Below are positions 42,430-50,445 of a stretch of 58,804 bases of DNA, in pieces. The stretch is from positions 1 to 58,804 of IMG/VR virus record IMGVR_UViG_3300033150_000453, one strand, 5' to 3'. Every line of letters begins with the position of its first letter. Within the stretch, counting starts at the first letter, position 1. Below the pieces are notes generated by a model that did no database searches, had not been told where the DNA came from, and was given only the letters and a program-made list of their open reading frames with translations. This stretch comes from a virus. The position numbers were made by a program, and so were the translations under genes.

Positions 42430-42737
42430 GATATGACTAATTTATTGTCGACCATCATGTCCAAGTAGTCGTCTACTTCGACAAGACGAAAGTCGAGGAG
42501 GACAGGGACCCAGCCCTCCATGTTGTAGTATTCAAATTCGTAAAAGACCTGTGAGCCCACCCGACCCCCGGCAACCATGGTGTCGTCGTCGGTGTACTCA
42601 AGTTCTTCTATAGCACTGTTTATTTGCCGAAGCACACGAAGCCTGTGGTGGGCAGCCAATTCCATGACGCCGTCCACGAACCCTTCGTCCAACTCGTACG
42701 AAGAGTCAACCTCGATATACTTCGGTCTCAATTCCAT
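42426..42737 (-). CDS. Hypothetical acidic protein, 103 residues
   Basis: Reads 'YIEVDSSYELDEGFVDGVME', 'HHRLRVLRQINSAIEELEYT', 'VGSQVFYEFEYYNMEGWVPV' and 'DFRLVEVDDYLDMMVDN'. Strongly acidic, mixed alpha/beta, no cysteine, no known motif. It overlaps the DnaA-C-like gene by four bases and the VRR-NUC gene by 32, so it belongs to the replication operon. Confidence 0.65.
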   Translation of the reverse strand: MELRPKYIEVDSSYELDEGFVDGVMELAAHHRLRVLRQINSAIEELEYTDDDTMVAGGRVGSQVFYEFEYYNMEGWVPVLLDFRLVEVDDYLDMMVDNKLVIS

Positions 42738-42945
42738 GTTGCCTCAACTCTTTCATCCGGTACTCCTGTAGCTTAGATACCGTACCCTTCGGTCGCTTGA
42801 CTTCAGAGAAAATAACGCCGCTGTCAGGAGGGATAGCAACGAGGTCAGGGATGCCGTTCTTGTTGGTCTTGATGAGCTTGATGACATAGTAGCCCTGCTC
42901 CTCGAGCTCCTTGATACGGCGTGTCTGAATCTGCTGCTCCGTCAT
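42706..42945 (-). CDS. VRR-NUC domain nuclease
   Basis: 79 residues, the size of a stand-alone viral replication-repair nuclease. PD-(D/E)XK core: 'GIPDLVAI' with Asp34, 'GVIFSEVKRPKG' with Glu48 and Lys50, and 'KLQEYRMKELRQHGIETEV' with the helical Gln60. From family knowledge, VRR-NUC proteins resolve Holliday or flap structures. Sits between two unknown genes close to a second nuclease and a helicase. It starts 19 bases after the stop of the 42965 gene. Confidence 0.88.
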   Translation of the reverse strand: MTEQQIQTRRIKELEEQGYYVIKLIKTNKNGIPDLVAIPPDSGVIFSEVKRPKGTVSKLQEYRMKELRQHGIETEVYRG

Positions 42946-42964
42946 CCCAGATACAAGATAACAT

Positions 42965-43333
42965 CTATACCATTCTCATGAATTCACACAATGGGATAAG
43001 GATGGAGGTGGAGCTGTTCTTGTCACCCATCTTCTTGATGCTTCCCTTCTTCAAGTACTCTCGAGCTATGTCTTTCAGCCTCTCGGTGTCCACCATGATG
43101 AATGTTTTTTTGGCTTCCTCACCATCGAAGATGAAGCACCAGTAGTCAGCTTCGGTAGTGGCGATTCCGGAGGGCTTGCCACGGCTCTCGTACTCCACAG
43201 CAATGTTGCGCGTTCGGCCAATCCAACTGTCAGCCTTGACCTCGATGGTGGCGCCCTCAAGGATGGCGGCCAGATACCGCTCCCCTTTGTGGCCCACCTT
43301 CAGGTCGTGTCTAAAATCGCTGTTGTATTCCAT
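42965..43333 (-). CDS. PD-(D/E)XK-type endonuclease
   Basis: 122 residues from ATG 43333; a longer frame to 43474 runs into the helicase gene. 'HKGERYLAAIL', then 'TIEVKADSWIGRTRNIAVEY' and 'SRGKPSGIATTEADYWCFIF'. The E-V-K at 31-33 and the 'VEYESRGKPSGIxTTxADYW' segment resemble small phage endonucleases with a PD-(D/E)XK core (resolvase-like). C-terminal 'FIMVDTERLKDIAREYLKKG' matches the same group from memory. It overlaps the helicase gene by 34 bases. Confidence 0.72.
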   Translation of the reverse strand: MEYNSDFRHDLKVGHKGERYLAAILEGATIEVKADSWIGRTRNIAVEYESRGKPSGIATTEADYWCFIFDGEEAKKTFIMVDTERLKDIAREYLKKGSIKKMGDKNSSTSILIPLCEFMRMV

Positions 43334-44538
43334 TTCTTGAAGTGATTTAACGTGTAGTCTTTCTTCTCGGTCACGGCCTTGTACACCTGCCTCTCGATGC
43401 CCTTCTCGGCGAAGACCCAATAGATGTCGCTCTCGGTCCTGTCCTTGGTCGTCATCCGGTCCCGCGACTGCCAATAGCTGGTCGCAGAGAAGTCGATGTT
43501 GTAGTACACCAACGCAGAGGCTTGCTTCAAAGAGATGCCTTCCCGCCCGCTCACAATTTGTAGGGCTATGCTCTTGTCGCCGTCGTAAAATTCCTGAAGG
43601 TCTGTAGTCAGCTCGTCGCCATACACGTCCTGCAAAGCCTTGAGCTCAGCCTTGAACTTGTAGAAGATGCCAATCTTGTCCCGACAGAACCTGTCGTAGA
43701 TGAACTGCGCCTTGCTGTGGTCGAAGACCATGGCCCTGCCGCTCTCGAACTTAACCGTACCGGAGTACATCTGATGCAGCTTCTGCATGAGCTTGACCGG
43801 AGTGTCGGCCAAGACAACCTCCTCGTTCCCGTCGATGACGCGGTCCTTGCGGAGGCGTTTGCACAGCTCGTACGTGCGGGCCTCCATGGGGACGCGCAAA
43901 ATGTGCTCCCGAAGGTCGCTCTTGAAGCCTGCCTCGCGCTGGCTGAAGCTAATCATATATGGCTGCATGGCCGTCAGGATACTCGGCAAGCCCTTGTTGT
44001 AGAACTTGATAGGAAGGGAGTTAACTACCTGAGTCTTAACGTCTACGTAGTCGTCGCAGAAGCGGTAGAAGTTCCTGTACCCAGCAAACGGATTGCCCTT
44101 GATGCCATATACCTGATGGTACATCTGACTGTACGACTCCGGGGTAGGGGTGCCGGAGAGGAGGATGACCTTGCTTCCCCGCACAAGGTCGCGGACGCCC
44201 TTGGCTCGCTTGCTCGGCTTAGGGAACGCACCCAAGCTGTGGGCCTCGTCCAAGATGACGAGGTCCCAGTTTTTGTGGGGCAGCTTGTGCATGCTCTCGT
44301 AGTTGATGGCGAAGAACTCGTACGAGGGGCACAGCTTCAGGGCGTCTTCCCCCACGCTGCCGAGCGCCTTCTTCTTGGTCAAGAACAAAACACTATGCAC
44401 GCCTAACTCTTCGGCTATGCTCAGGGATGTGAGCGTCTTTCCGGTGCGCACCTCCATAGCGAGGTAGACGAAGCCATGCTGCTCCACGATGCGCTTAGCG
44501 CGGTGGACGATGCGCTTCTGATAGTTTCTCAGTTCCAT
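43300..44538 (-). CDS. SNF2-like superfamily 2 helicase
   Basis: 412 residues: motif Q/I 'LRNYQKRIV' and 'MEVRTGKTLTSLSIAEELG' (Walker A, RTGKT at 31-35), motif II 'LVILDEAHSLG' (DEAH 97-100), motif III 'VILLSGTPTP' (128-131), motif V 'IVSGREGISLKQASALVYYN' and motif VI 'YWQSRDRM'. It is short for SNF2 proteins but complete, as in phage-type SNF2 helicases that remodel replication or recombination intermediates. It overlaps the primase-helicase gene by ten bases. Confidence 0.88.
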   Translation of the reverse strand: MELRNYQKRIVHRAKRIVEQHGFVYLAMEVRTGKTLTSLSIAEELGVHSVLFLTKKKALGSVGEDALKLCPSYEFFAINYESMHKLPHKNWDLVILDEAHSLGAFPKPSKRAKGVRDLVRGSKVILLSGTPTPESYSQMYHQVYGIKGNPFAGYRNFYRFCDDYVDVKTQVVNSLPIKFYNKGLPSILTAMQPYMISFSQREAGFKSDLREHILRVPMEARTYELCKRLRKDRVIDGNEEVVLADTPVKLMQKLHQMYSGTVKFESGRAMVFDHSKAQFIYDRFCRDKIGIFYKFKAELKALQDVYGDELTTDLQEFYDGDKSIALQIVSGREGISLKQASALVYYNIDFSATSYWQSRDRMTTKDRTESDIYWVFAEKGIERQVYKAVTEKKDYTLNHFKKWNTTAILDTT

Positions 44539-46940
44539 TGCAGTTCAGTTTGTTCTTCGGTGGGCTTTCGGATGCGGAGCCAGCGCCCGGCGCTGTCCCG
44601 CCCTTCCTCTGGTGCCAAGCCGTGTTTGTGCATGCAGTACGCCACAAGCCACTTGTAGAACTTGGTGCGCGAAATGCTTTGCTTGGCCTTCGGTGCGTAG
44701 TCAGGATACTCCTGCACGAAGTCGAGGTATACGTCGTGCTTGTACAGCTTGGCGTACGGCTCGAGCGTCTTGTTCTCCTCGCCACCGATGAGGCCGCACC
44801 ACTCGATGAAGTCGTGGCTCGTCTCTGCCGAGAGCTGACGGATACCGAGGTTGATGAACTTGCTTTCGACAAGGCCGGTAGCGAGGTATCCGCGCAGGCA
44901 GGCGACCATATAGTTGTCGAACTTGCACCAATCGTCGTCGTCCCAATCTGCGAAGAAGTGCTTCTTGAATTCGTGGATGGGAGTGAACGCCTTGCTGTAG
45001 TACTGGTGTAGCTCAAGCTCCCACTTCCTCCGCGCGAAGCTGTTGCCCGCACCCTTGATGGCATAGTTGGTCGTGATACCAATCTTGGGGGACTTCTCGA
45101 ACGGAATCTTGATGGCGTCCTTGTTCTTCTTCTCCAACGTCAAACCCTCTGTGACTACGCTGAATAGACGCTCGAAGTCGAAGTTCTTCTTTACGTCATC
45201 GAAGCAAAGTATCTGAGTGTCAGCACTTACGAGCTGATAGGGGAAGCTTCTCTCGAAGGCGAACGCTTTACCGTCTATGACTACCAGCTTTTTCATCTTG
45301 GATAGGGCCGCCATGAAGAGGCCCTTGCCTGTCCCGCCCTCGGGGTTGTCGCTGATGACCTCGTCGTTGAGGATGACCGCAGGGGAATAGCTGAGGTTCT
45401 TGTAGCCGTGGAGCATGTACCCGATGGTACTCTCCATACTCGCCGTACGGCCGTCGTCGCCACCGCAGATGTTGGCGATAAACTTCTGATAGTCGAAGCC
45501 ATCGTAGCTGCACTCGTTGAACGAGCGGTCTATGATGTGGTCGCTCCAAACGTATCCGCCGAGGTCGAGGTAGTCGATGCTCGTGACGGCCTCCGGCGTG
45601 ACGCGCACAGCGCAGTTGCGGTAGTACAGGTACGCCGAGTCACTGGTGTCCTCCATGAAGTACACGTCGATGGTGGCGAGCAGGGTGAGGAACTCCTCAC
45701 GGAAGTAGCGCACCGCATCGGCGAAGAAGTTGTAGATGGTCTTGTCGTCGTGTTCCAAGAGGTGGCCGAGGACGAAGTCCTTTATCTCCTTCTCCGACGT
45801 GTGGTCGATGAGGTTGTTGGTGACGCGCACGAAGACGTAGTTCTTGCTACCCTCCGGGCAGTACTTGTAGAACCCGTTGTCCTCGAGGAATGTCTTGAAG
45901 TCGAGCGGCACAATCTTGATGACGCCCTTCTCGGTCTTGGTCCAGAATGTCTGCTCCTCGTTCTCTCGCTCCACCCGCTCGATGACGGAATCAATTACGT
46001 CGCTCTCCAGCTTGGACTCCTTGAGTTGGGAGCGGACCTCTTTTTTTGACACGCCGCGCTTGAGCTGTGCCTTGATGGAGTTGATGCGGTCAGAGTCCTC
46101 GTAGTATCGGGTGCCGTGGTTCGCGGTATTGCTGTATGCCGAAGCCAGAGTACGCTCAATCTCTTCGGCCTTGAAGTCGGGCTGCTCGAACTGACGGAGG
46201 ATGTGGGAGGCGAGGCTACGGTTCACGCCGAAGTCATTGAACGCCATAGCCAGCTTGTACAGGTTGGCGTTGCGCTCCCCGTCGACCATGCCGTACTTCT
46301 TGGTCCACCACTTCAGGAGTATGTCAACCACCTTATTCTCGTCGGTGATGGGGATGGTGGGGGCATCGCGGATGGCTTCGACCTCTACGTACTCCGCCTC
46401 CTCCACCTTGGTCCAAACCGAGGACTCTTCGTTGATGTAGATGAGCGGGTCAAAGCTCTCGTAGCATACCCGACTGATGTTCTTGCACGTCTTATCGAAG
46501 TGCTCCGAGTTGAAGTGCTTCTCTAGCGCGTTAAAGTAACTCGTATGATTGTCAGGGTCTTGCATGATGCGGACCAAGACCTTGAGGCCATTGCCGGAGG
46601 GAGAGGTGAAGACAGAGAAAACGTACTTGTCTTTGCTAAGCCGCTCGCGCTCAGCCATCATGAGCTTCTTGGTCTTGTATCCGTCGAAGTCGAGGCAGAT
46701 AAAGCCACTGTGCTCCATCAGGTTGGCGTCGCTGCGCTTGTTGAATGTGCCGGAGAAGCATACCGCAGGGAGCCCCTTCTTGAGCTCGTTGCGGGCGGAC
46801 TTGTCTTTCTCCTTGCGGATGCGAGTGACCAATTCTTTGGACGCTCCATCGCGGATTCTACCAAGCACAAAGTCCACGGAGCGGTGGAACGGAGTCTCCG
46901 TTTCCTTGATGTCCTTAAAGATTGTGACGATTCTTGACAT
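44529..46940 (-). CDS. Primase-helicase: VirE_N/BT4734-like primase fused to SF3 (D5-like) helicase
   Basis: 803 residues. N-terminal 30-180: 'GLPAVCFSGTFNKRSDANLM', 'HSGFICLDFDG' and 'FTSPSGNGLKVLVRI' match the BT4734/VirE_N domain of Bacteroidota elements, an archaeo-eukaryotic-primase-related fold (Asp-x-Asp in LDFDG). A PriCT-like segment lies at about 235-290 ('ERNANLYKLAMAFNDFGVNR'). The SF3 helicase has Walker A 'NPEGGTGKGLF' near 532-541 and Walker B 'ILCFDDV' near 575, then 'KIGITTNYAIKG' (motif C). It is the phage's main replication enzyme. A 218-base gap with an inverted repeat lies upstream. Confidence 0.85.
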   Translation of the reverse strand: MSRIVTIFKDIKETETPFHRSVDFVLGRIRDGASKELVTRIRKEKDKSARNELKKGLPAVCFSGTFNKRSDANLMEHSGFICLDFDGYKTKKLMMAERERLSKDKYVFSVFTSPSGNGLKVLVRIMQDPDNHTSYFNALEKHFNSEHFDKTCKNISRVCYESFDPLIYINEESSVWTKVEEAEYVEVEAIRDAPTIPITDENKVVDILLKWWTKKYGMVDGERNANLYKLAMAFNDFGVNRSLASHILRQFEQPDFKAEEIERTLASAYSNTANHGTRYYEDSDRINSIKAQLKRGVSKKEVRSQLKESKLESDVIDSVIERVERENEEQTFWTKTEKGVIKIVPLDFKTFLEDNGFYKYCPEGSKNYVFVRVTNNLIDHTSEKEIKDFVLGHLLEHDDKTIYNFFADAVRYFREEFLTLLATIDVYFMEDTSDSAYLYYRNCAVRVTPEAVTSIDYLDLGGYVWSDHIIDRSFNECSYDGFDYQKFIANICGGDDGRTASMESTIGYMLHGYKNLSYSPAVILNDEVISDNPEGGTGKGLFMAALSKMKKLVVIDGKAFAFERSFPYQLVSADTQILCFDDVKKNFDFERLFSVVTEGLTLEKKNKDAIKIPFEKSPKIGITTNYAIKGAGNSFARRKWELELHQYYSKAFTPIHEFKKHFFADWDDDDWCKFDNYMVACLRGYLATGLVESKFINLGIRQLSAETSHDFIEWCGLIGGEENKTLEPYAKLYKHDVYLDFVQEYPDYAPKAKQSISRTKFYKWLVAYCMHKHGLAPEEGRDSAGRWLRIRKPTEEQTELQWN

Positions 46941-46980
46941 GGGTGTGTCGATTTTGGTGCCGGTTTATTGTAGTCAACTA

Positions 46981-46993
46981 CCTGATTATCAGG
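46981..46993. promoter_or_regulatory. Inverted repeat CCTGAT-T-ATCAGG upstream of the primase-helicase operon
   Basis: A 6+6 inverted repeat with one central base, 40 bases before the ATG at 46940, in the only sizeable gap of the replication region (46941-47158). It could be an operator for this operon. I find no clear TTG-N20-TATATTG promoter next to it. Confidence 0.35.
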
Positions 46994-47110
46994 AGCTGTG
47001 TCGAAAATGTCGATTATTCTTCTCGTATACGTAGGAGAAGAGAAGGAAGTAAAGAAAGTAAAAGAGAGAGTAGGGGCCAACGAAAAACGACATCCGCGTC
47101 ATGAGATGAA

Positions 47111-47132
47111 GGAGGGGACCGAAGCCCCCTCC
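47111..47132 (-). terminator. Hairpin after the 47159 gene
   Basis: GGAGGGG (47111-47117) pairs with CCCCTCC (47126-47132), loop of 8 bases. On the reverse strand it follows the stop of the 47159 gene by about 26 bases and ends the recombination block before the primase-helicase operon. Only a short T-rich stretch follows (TTCATCTC), so termination may be partial. Confidence 0.5.
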
Positions 47133-47158
47133 CCACTCATCACAATGACCCAATCCAA

Positions 47159-47410
47159 TCAGAACGGGGTGTCGTCAGCGTTGTCCTGTTTCTTCGGCTC
47201 CCACGTGTCAAGCTCGAAGTAGTAACGCCCGTCTTGGGCTTGCTTCATCTCGAAGTTAATCCAGCCCGAGGGCTTGGCGTTCTCCTTGAGGAAGGTAATG
47301 AACTCGTCAGTCTTGATGCCAAGCTTGGCTTTGACGAAGTCGGGAGCACCCTCACGGGGTTGGCTCCAATTCATGGCGGGTGCAAAGACCCTGTCTTTCT
47401 GGTCGCTCAT
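47159..47410 (-). CDS. Small protein with SSB-like acidic C-terminal tip
   Basis: 83 residues: 'APDFVKAKLGIKTDEFITFL', 'GWINFEMKQAQDGRYYFELD' and 'TWEPKKQDNADDTPF'. The last six residues (ADDTPF) resemble the DDxPF tip by which bacterial single-strand binding proteins recruit partners. From memory, related small phage proteins ('PDFVKxxxxxxxDEFxxxL...YYxELDTWxPK') have no known function. Its place just after the exonuclease and annealing protein suggests a role with single-stranded DNA. It overlaps the exonuclease gene by four bases. Confidence 0.6.
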   Translation of the reverse strand: MSDQKDRVFAPAMNWSQPREGAPDFVKAKLGIKTDEFITFLKENAKPSGWINFEMKQAQDGRYYFELDTWEPKKQDNADDTPF

Positions 47411-48138
47411 AGCGTCTCTTTGATGTAAAAGGTTTCGATGTTGTGTGTGGCATCGGCTCCAAAGAACCGGTCGTAGACCTCGAGGGCCCTCTCAACTTTA
47501 TCCCTGCCACGGCGGATGAAGTCGTCACTGGTATCAAACATGCCCATCCTACCCGTCTTCTTGTCGATGGCATAGAACACCATCGGTTTGCCGAACAGGC
47601 TTTGGTAGATATAGGCTTGACTGTCGTAGCCATACTTGCGCGCCGACCACTTGAAGTCGTCGAGGTTACTCGTCGTCTTCAGGTCAATGATGCAGTCGGC
47701 ACCAAGGATGTCTGCCTTCCCTTTGAACTGCTTGCCCATGATGGTACCCACGGCGGGCTGCTCATAGACGTTGCCGTCCTCACGGATGGTATCGAAGAAG
47801 TCAAGGTTGCCAAGCATCTTGTCGGTCAACCTCGTGATGTTCTCCTGCTCTTTGCAGAGGAGCATAAAGGGCACACCGGCTTCGGCACAGGCGTCCTTGT
47901 ACTTCTTGGTGTTGCGGCTTGCGGCATCGACACACACTACGCCTGCCGCCTTCTCCGGCTCAAGGATGAGCTGATGGAAGAGGCGACCCCCGGCAAACGC
48001 AGGGTTGTCCGGAGTGGGCACGCCATACTGCGATGGGTCCTCAAGCAGAACCTTGATGTCCGAGTTGGACAGGAACTGCCGGCCGAACTTTCCGTAGTAC
48101 TGGCTGTCGTCACGCAGCTTGTCGATAGTATCGCTCAT
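47407..48138 (-). CDS. PD-(D/E)XK recombination exonuclease (RecE/Cas4-like)
   Basis: 243 residues with the exonuclease core: 'GGRLFHQLILEPEK' (His55), 'GKQFKGKADILGADCIIDLK' (Asp143, then Asp152-x-Lys154) and the QxxxY motif 'DSQAYIYQ' (Gln174, Tyr178). These are the hallmarks of RecE/RecB-type nucleases. With the DUF1071 gene directly upstream (four-base overlap) it forms a Red-like pair: the exonuclease resects double-strand ends and the partner anneals the strands. Confidence 0.87.
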   Translation of the reverse strand: MSDTIDKLRDDSQYYGKFGRQFLSNSDIKVLLEDPSQYGVPTPDNPAFAGGRLFHQLILEPEKAAGVVCVDAASRNTKKYKDACAEAGVPFMLLCKEQENITRLTDKMLGNLDFFDTIREDGNVYEQPAVGTIMGKQFKGKADILGADCIIDLKTTSNLDDFKWSARKYGYDSQAYIYQSLFGKPMVFYAIDKKTGRMGMFDTSDDFIRRGRDKVERALEVYDRFFGADATHNIETFYIKETL

Positions 48139-48731
48139 CCCATGTTGTCCTTCAGGGCCTTCTGCACCTTGGTGCTCACCTTGTACTTGGTGCGAAGGTT
48201 CTTCAGCAGTTCGTCAATGCCCAACTCCTTGTTGGCCACCACGTACTTGAGCACCTTCGACCAGTTCTCGTCGTCGACCTCGAGCGAGATGCGCTGCTTT
48301 GGCTCTTTAGAGGGGGCCTCCTTGACCTCGGACGGCTGCGATGGAACATCTTCGCCCGTCCATAGAGATAGGCCGAGGCCGTGCATCGCAATAGCCTTAG
48401 CGGTGGCGCGTTGGATGGCCTTGTTGACGTCCATGCTGGTCACCTTCTCCACCGAGATGGAGTTGTTGCGGTAGTCCATGACCGGGAGCATGTCGATATG
48501 CTCGATGTCATTGACCACAATGCCGACCTTGACGTAGCAGGTGCGACCGTCGGTGAAATAGTTGAGCCCAGTGTGCTCGCTCTCGTAGACGATGCGTTGG
48601 GCTTGAGGGTAGAGCTGCTTGAGCATGTGCCATGCCTGAGCCCACGACAGGTAGTCGAGGTTGCCCTTGCGCTCCACCTTGGGGCGCACGTCGATGCCAC
48701 TGAGGTGGCCGTAAACTGACTCGTGTTTCAT
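48135..48731 (-). CDS. DUF1071/Sak-family single-strand annealing protein
   Basis: 198 residues. 'GNLDYLSWAQAWHMLKQLYP', 'LPVMDYRNNSI' and 'MDVNKAIQRATAKAIAMHGL' with 'GLSLWTGEDVP' are the DUF1071 (Sak/Rad52-like) signatures. Residues about 125-140 form a Pro/Glu/Lys linker, followed by a helical C-terminal part ('WSKVLKYVVANKELGIDELL'). It anneals complementary strands during phage recombination. Adjacent to its exonuclease. Confidence 0.87.
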   Translation of the reverse strand: MKHESVYGHLSGIDVRPKVERKGNLDYLSWAQAWHMLKQLYPQAQRIVYESEHTGLNYFTDGRTCYVKVGIVVNDIEHIDMLPVMDYRNNSISVEKVTSMDVNKAIQRATAKAIAMHGLGLSLWTGEDVPSQPSEVKEAPSKEPKQRISLEVDDENWSKVLKYVVANKELGIDELLKNLRTKYKVSTKVQKALKDNMG

Positions 48732-49015
48732 TTGAGTTGGTTAATTAGAGTGGTGTAGTCTGGGTCGTTGGCGATGTGTTCTTCCACGCGCTTCAGACCA
48801 TGAGCGATGGAAGGTAAGTCGATAGCGTATCCGTTCTCCGTCATGTACCGCTTGATGTAGGTGTTGGTCATCGGACGCTCCTTGCACAGGTAGTACAGCA
48901 TGTGGCGGGCGTCAACTACGTCACGCGATTTGTCTTTGGCGAACAGTCGCTCTCGGGGGATGTCGAATCGGGCGCTGACCCGCTCGACATAGTCTTCGAA
49001 AATGTCTCGTTTCAT
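48728..49015 (-). CDS. Stand-alone DnaA domain IV-like protein
   Basis: 95 residues: 'FEDYVERVSARFDIPRERLF', 'AKDKSRDVVDARHMLYYLCK' and 'DLPSIAHGLKRVEEHIANDP'. This follows the DnaA_C layout (helix, 'K-x-R-x-VV-x-AR-x-x-x-YL', HTH ending in a recognition helix), with 'IDLPSIAHGLKRVEE' where DnaA has 'DHSTVLHAxxxIE'. There is no ATPase. It could mark the phage origin or regulate early genes. A different DnaA-C-like protein lies at 41920. Four-base overlaps on both sides. Confidence 0.72.
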   Translation of the reverse strand: MKRDIFEDYVERVSARFDIPRERLFAKDKSRDVVDARHMLYYLCKERPMTNTYIKRYMTENGYAIDLPSIAHGLKRVEEHIANDPDYTTLINQLK

Positions 49016-49248
49016 TCGAGTTCGTCGGTTAGAATAGCGGTGCCGACAAGGTGCCGGCCCGCAATGTTAGATGCAGTCATGTTGGTAGGCAAGCCAAGAA
49101 GCAAGCCCTCCTCGTTGACTACGATGAATTGTTTTCCGGGGAGGTAGACAAGCTCAATCAAGCCGCCGACTACCTGCTGGAGGTCATGCAAGGAGAGCGG
49201 TCCTTCAACCGTCTCCCTGCTACCATCGAGGTGTAGAATCTCTATCAT
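49012..49248 (-). CDS. DUF3846-like protein
   Basis: 78 residues from the ATG that overlaps the stop of the ParB-like gene. 'SLHDLQQVVGGLIELVYLPG', 'KQFIVVNEEGLLLGLPTNMT' and 'LVGTAILT' match the DUF3846 pattern (LxxLQxxVGGxIExVxLP ... VVNEEGxLxGLPxNxxAT ... IVGxAxx). The family is common in phages and plasmids and of unknown function. Confidence 0.8.
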   Translation of the reverse strand: MIEILHLDGSRETVEGPLSLHDLQQVVGGLIELVYLPGKQFIVVNEEGLLLGLPTNMTASNIAGRHLVGTAILTDELE

Positions 49249-49970
49249 CAGAAGAACCTTGTGTGCTTGCGCTTTTTGTGATTGTACACCTGCTCGAACA
49301 TCCGCATGTACTCCTGCGTGGTTCCGGCGTGCATGAACATGTGGGGGTTCATCTCCGCCTTCTTCAGCAACTCCTTCCAATTAAAGCCTTCGACGGTGCG
49401 GATGCACCGCAGGAAGGCGGTGATGAAGTTGTTGTTCAGGAAGAACGGCCAACGGCTGAAGGCGCTGATGGCATACAGCCTAGCGTAGGCGTCGTCACGC
49501 TTGGCGCGGAACTCCCACGTCCCCCCACCGAGGTTCATCCCGTTGCGGCCTGACGATTGAGAGCTACTGCCTTGTGCAATGTGCGCCGCAGACCGGACCG
49601 AAAACTTCGGGTGTACCTCTCGGCACTCGGCATGGAACTCAAGCAGCTTGATGTAGTGCTCGTTGCCCTGCGCCGCATAGCTTTTGACCTTGTCCATGAT
49701 GGTCCAAGACTTGCTTGCGTTGTTGAGCTTGACCACATCCGCGATGTCCATGGCGTCACGGACGATGTATTGGATGGGGATGCCGAGCTCTCGGCACGCA
49801 TGGAAGCGGTGCTGTCCGTCGATGATGGTCCCGTCAGCGGTGACGATGATGGGTTGGACGAGTCCGAGTTCGCTGATGTTCTTCTTCAGCCTGCGGATTT
49901 GAGTGGCATCGACGCCACGGTTCAGCTCGTTGAAGTCGAACTGAGAGTAATTACTTGTTGTGTGAATCAT
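49248..49970 (-). CDS. ParB/Sulfiredoxin-like domain protein
   Basis: 240 residues from ATG 49970; upstream codons would overlap the 49951 gene extensively. N-terminal ParB-like domain: 'IRRLKKNISELGLVQPIIVT' and 'GTIIDGQHRFHACRELGIPI' (GQHR at 52-55, the nucleotide-binding and catalytic box). The rest is helical without a ParB HTH being obvious. Phage proteins of this type act as DNA-binding or nuclease accessories. Lies in the early operon ahead of DUF3846 and DnaA-C-like genes. Confidence 0.8.
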   Translation of the reverse strand: MIHTTSNYSQFDFNELNRGVDATQIRRLKKNISELGLVQPIIVTADGTIIDGQHRFHACRELGIPIQYIVRDAMDIADVVKLNNASKSWTIMDKVKSYAAQGNEHYIKLLEFHAECREVHPKFSVRSAAHIAQGSSSQSSGRNGMNLGGGTWEFRAKRDDAYARLYAISAFSRWPFFLNNNFITAFLRCIRTVEGFNWKELLKKAEMNPHMFMHAGTTQEYMRMFEQVYNHKKRKHTRFF

Positions 49971-50445
49971 AGTCGAGAATGTATTCGGTGATGGCATTGA
50001 ATTGTCGGGCTGCATGGATGTCGTAGTCGCAGTCGGGGTAGCTTTGGCTACGCATCCAATCCCGGAATCCGTGCATGTTGTACCCAATGCGCTGGATGCT
50101 GTCGGTGAACGCTCGGTAAAAGGTGGTGATGAACCCGTCCTCCAAAGCGTTGCAGAACCCGTTGTTGTAGTACTCATACTGAAGGCGACCCAAGGCACGG
50201 ATGGCCTCGCCATACGGCGTGTCGGCCTCGCCGCTTGCCGGGACGTGCTTGTCCCACAGGGCGTCCCACTCCGCCTGTCGGGGGTGGTTGCCGTCCCACA
50301 GGGTAGGTTCGGTCAGTTGGATGGTCAACAGACCGTCCTCGTAACCGTGTGACTCCGGCGTAACAATCTTGCCGTCGATAAGGAAGCGAACCTTTTTTGT
50401 GTCAGGGTGTCGCTCAATCACCCTGTTCCATTCTTTCAAGAACAT
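49951..50445 (-). CDS. Hypothetical protein, 164 residues
   Basis: Contains 'KKVRFLIDGKIVTPESHGYE', 'LWDGNHPRQAEWDALWDKHV' and 'NNGFCNALEDGFITTFYRAF'. Trp- and Tyr-rich, acidic, no recognised domain. The Asn/Gly-rich 'YYNNGFCNALEDGF' and the C-terminal helix suggest a compact alpha/beta protein. Overlaps ParB-like (20 bases) and the 50414 gene (32 bases). Confidence 0.65.
   Translation of the reverse strand: MFLKEWNRVIERHPDTKKVRFLIDGKIVTPESHGYEDGLLTIQLTEPTLWDGNHPRQAEWDALWDKHVPASGEADTPYGEAIRALGRLQYEYYNNGFCNALEDGFITTFYRAFTDSIQRIGYNMHGFRDWMRSQSYPDCDYDIHAARQFNAITEYILDYDSHNK

Noticed and set aside
43334-43474. Longer N-terminus for the 42965 nuclease
   Set aside because: The added residues are Arg/Asp-rich shadow of the helicase gene; the ATG at 43333 keeps a short overlap.
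46998-47222. 74-codon plus-strand frame in the gap before the primase-helicase operon
   Set aside because: Runs against the strand of the whole arm, overlaps the hairpin and shows low-complexity Lys/Glu composition without neighbours in phase.
49971-50213. Longer N-terminus for the ParB-like protein
   Set aside because: The extra 81 residues are Ser/Thr/Pro-rich shadow of the 49951 gene; the ATG at 49970 gives the normal domain start.
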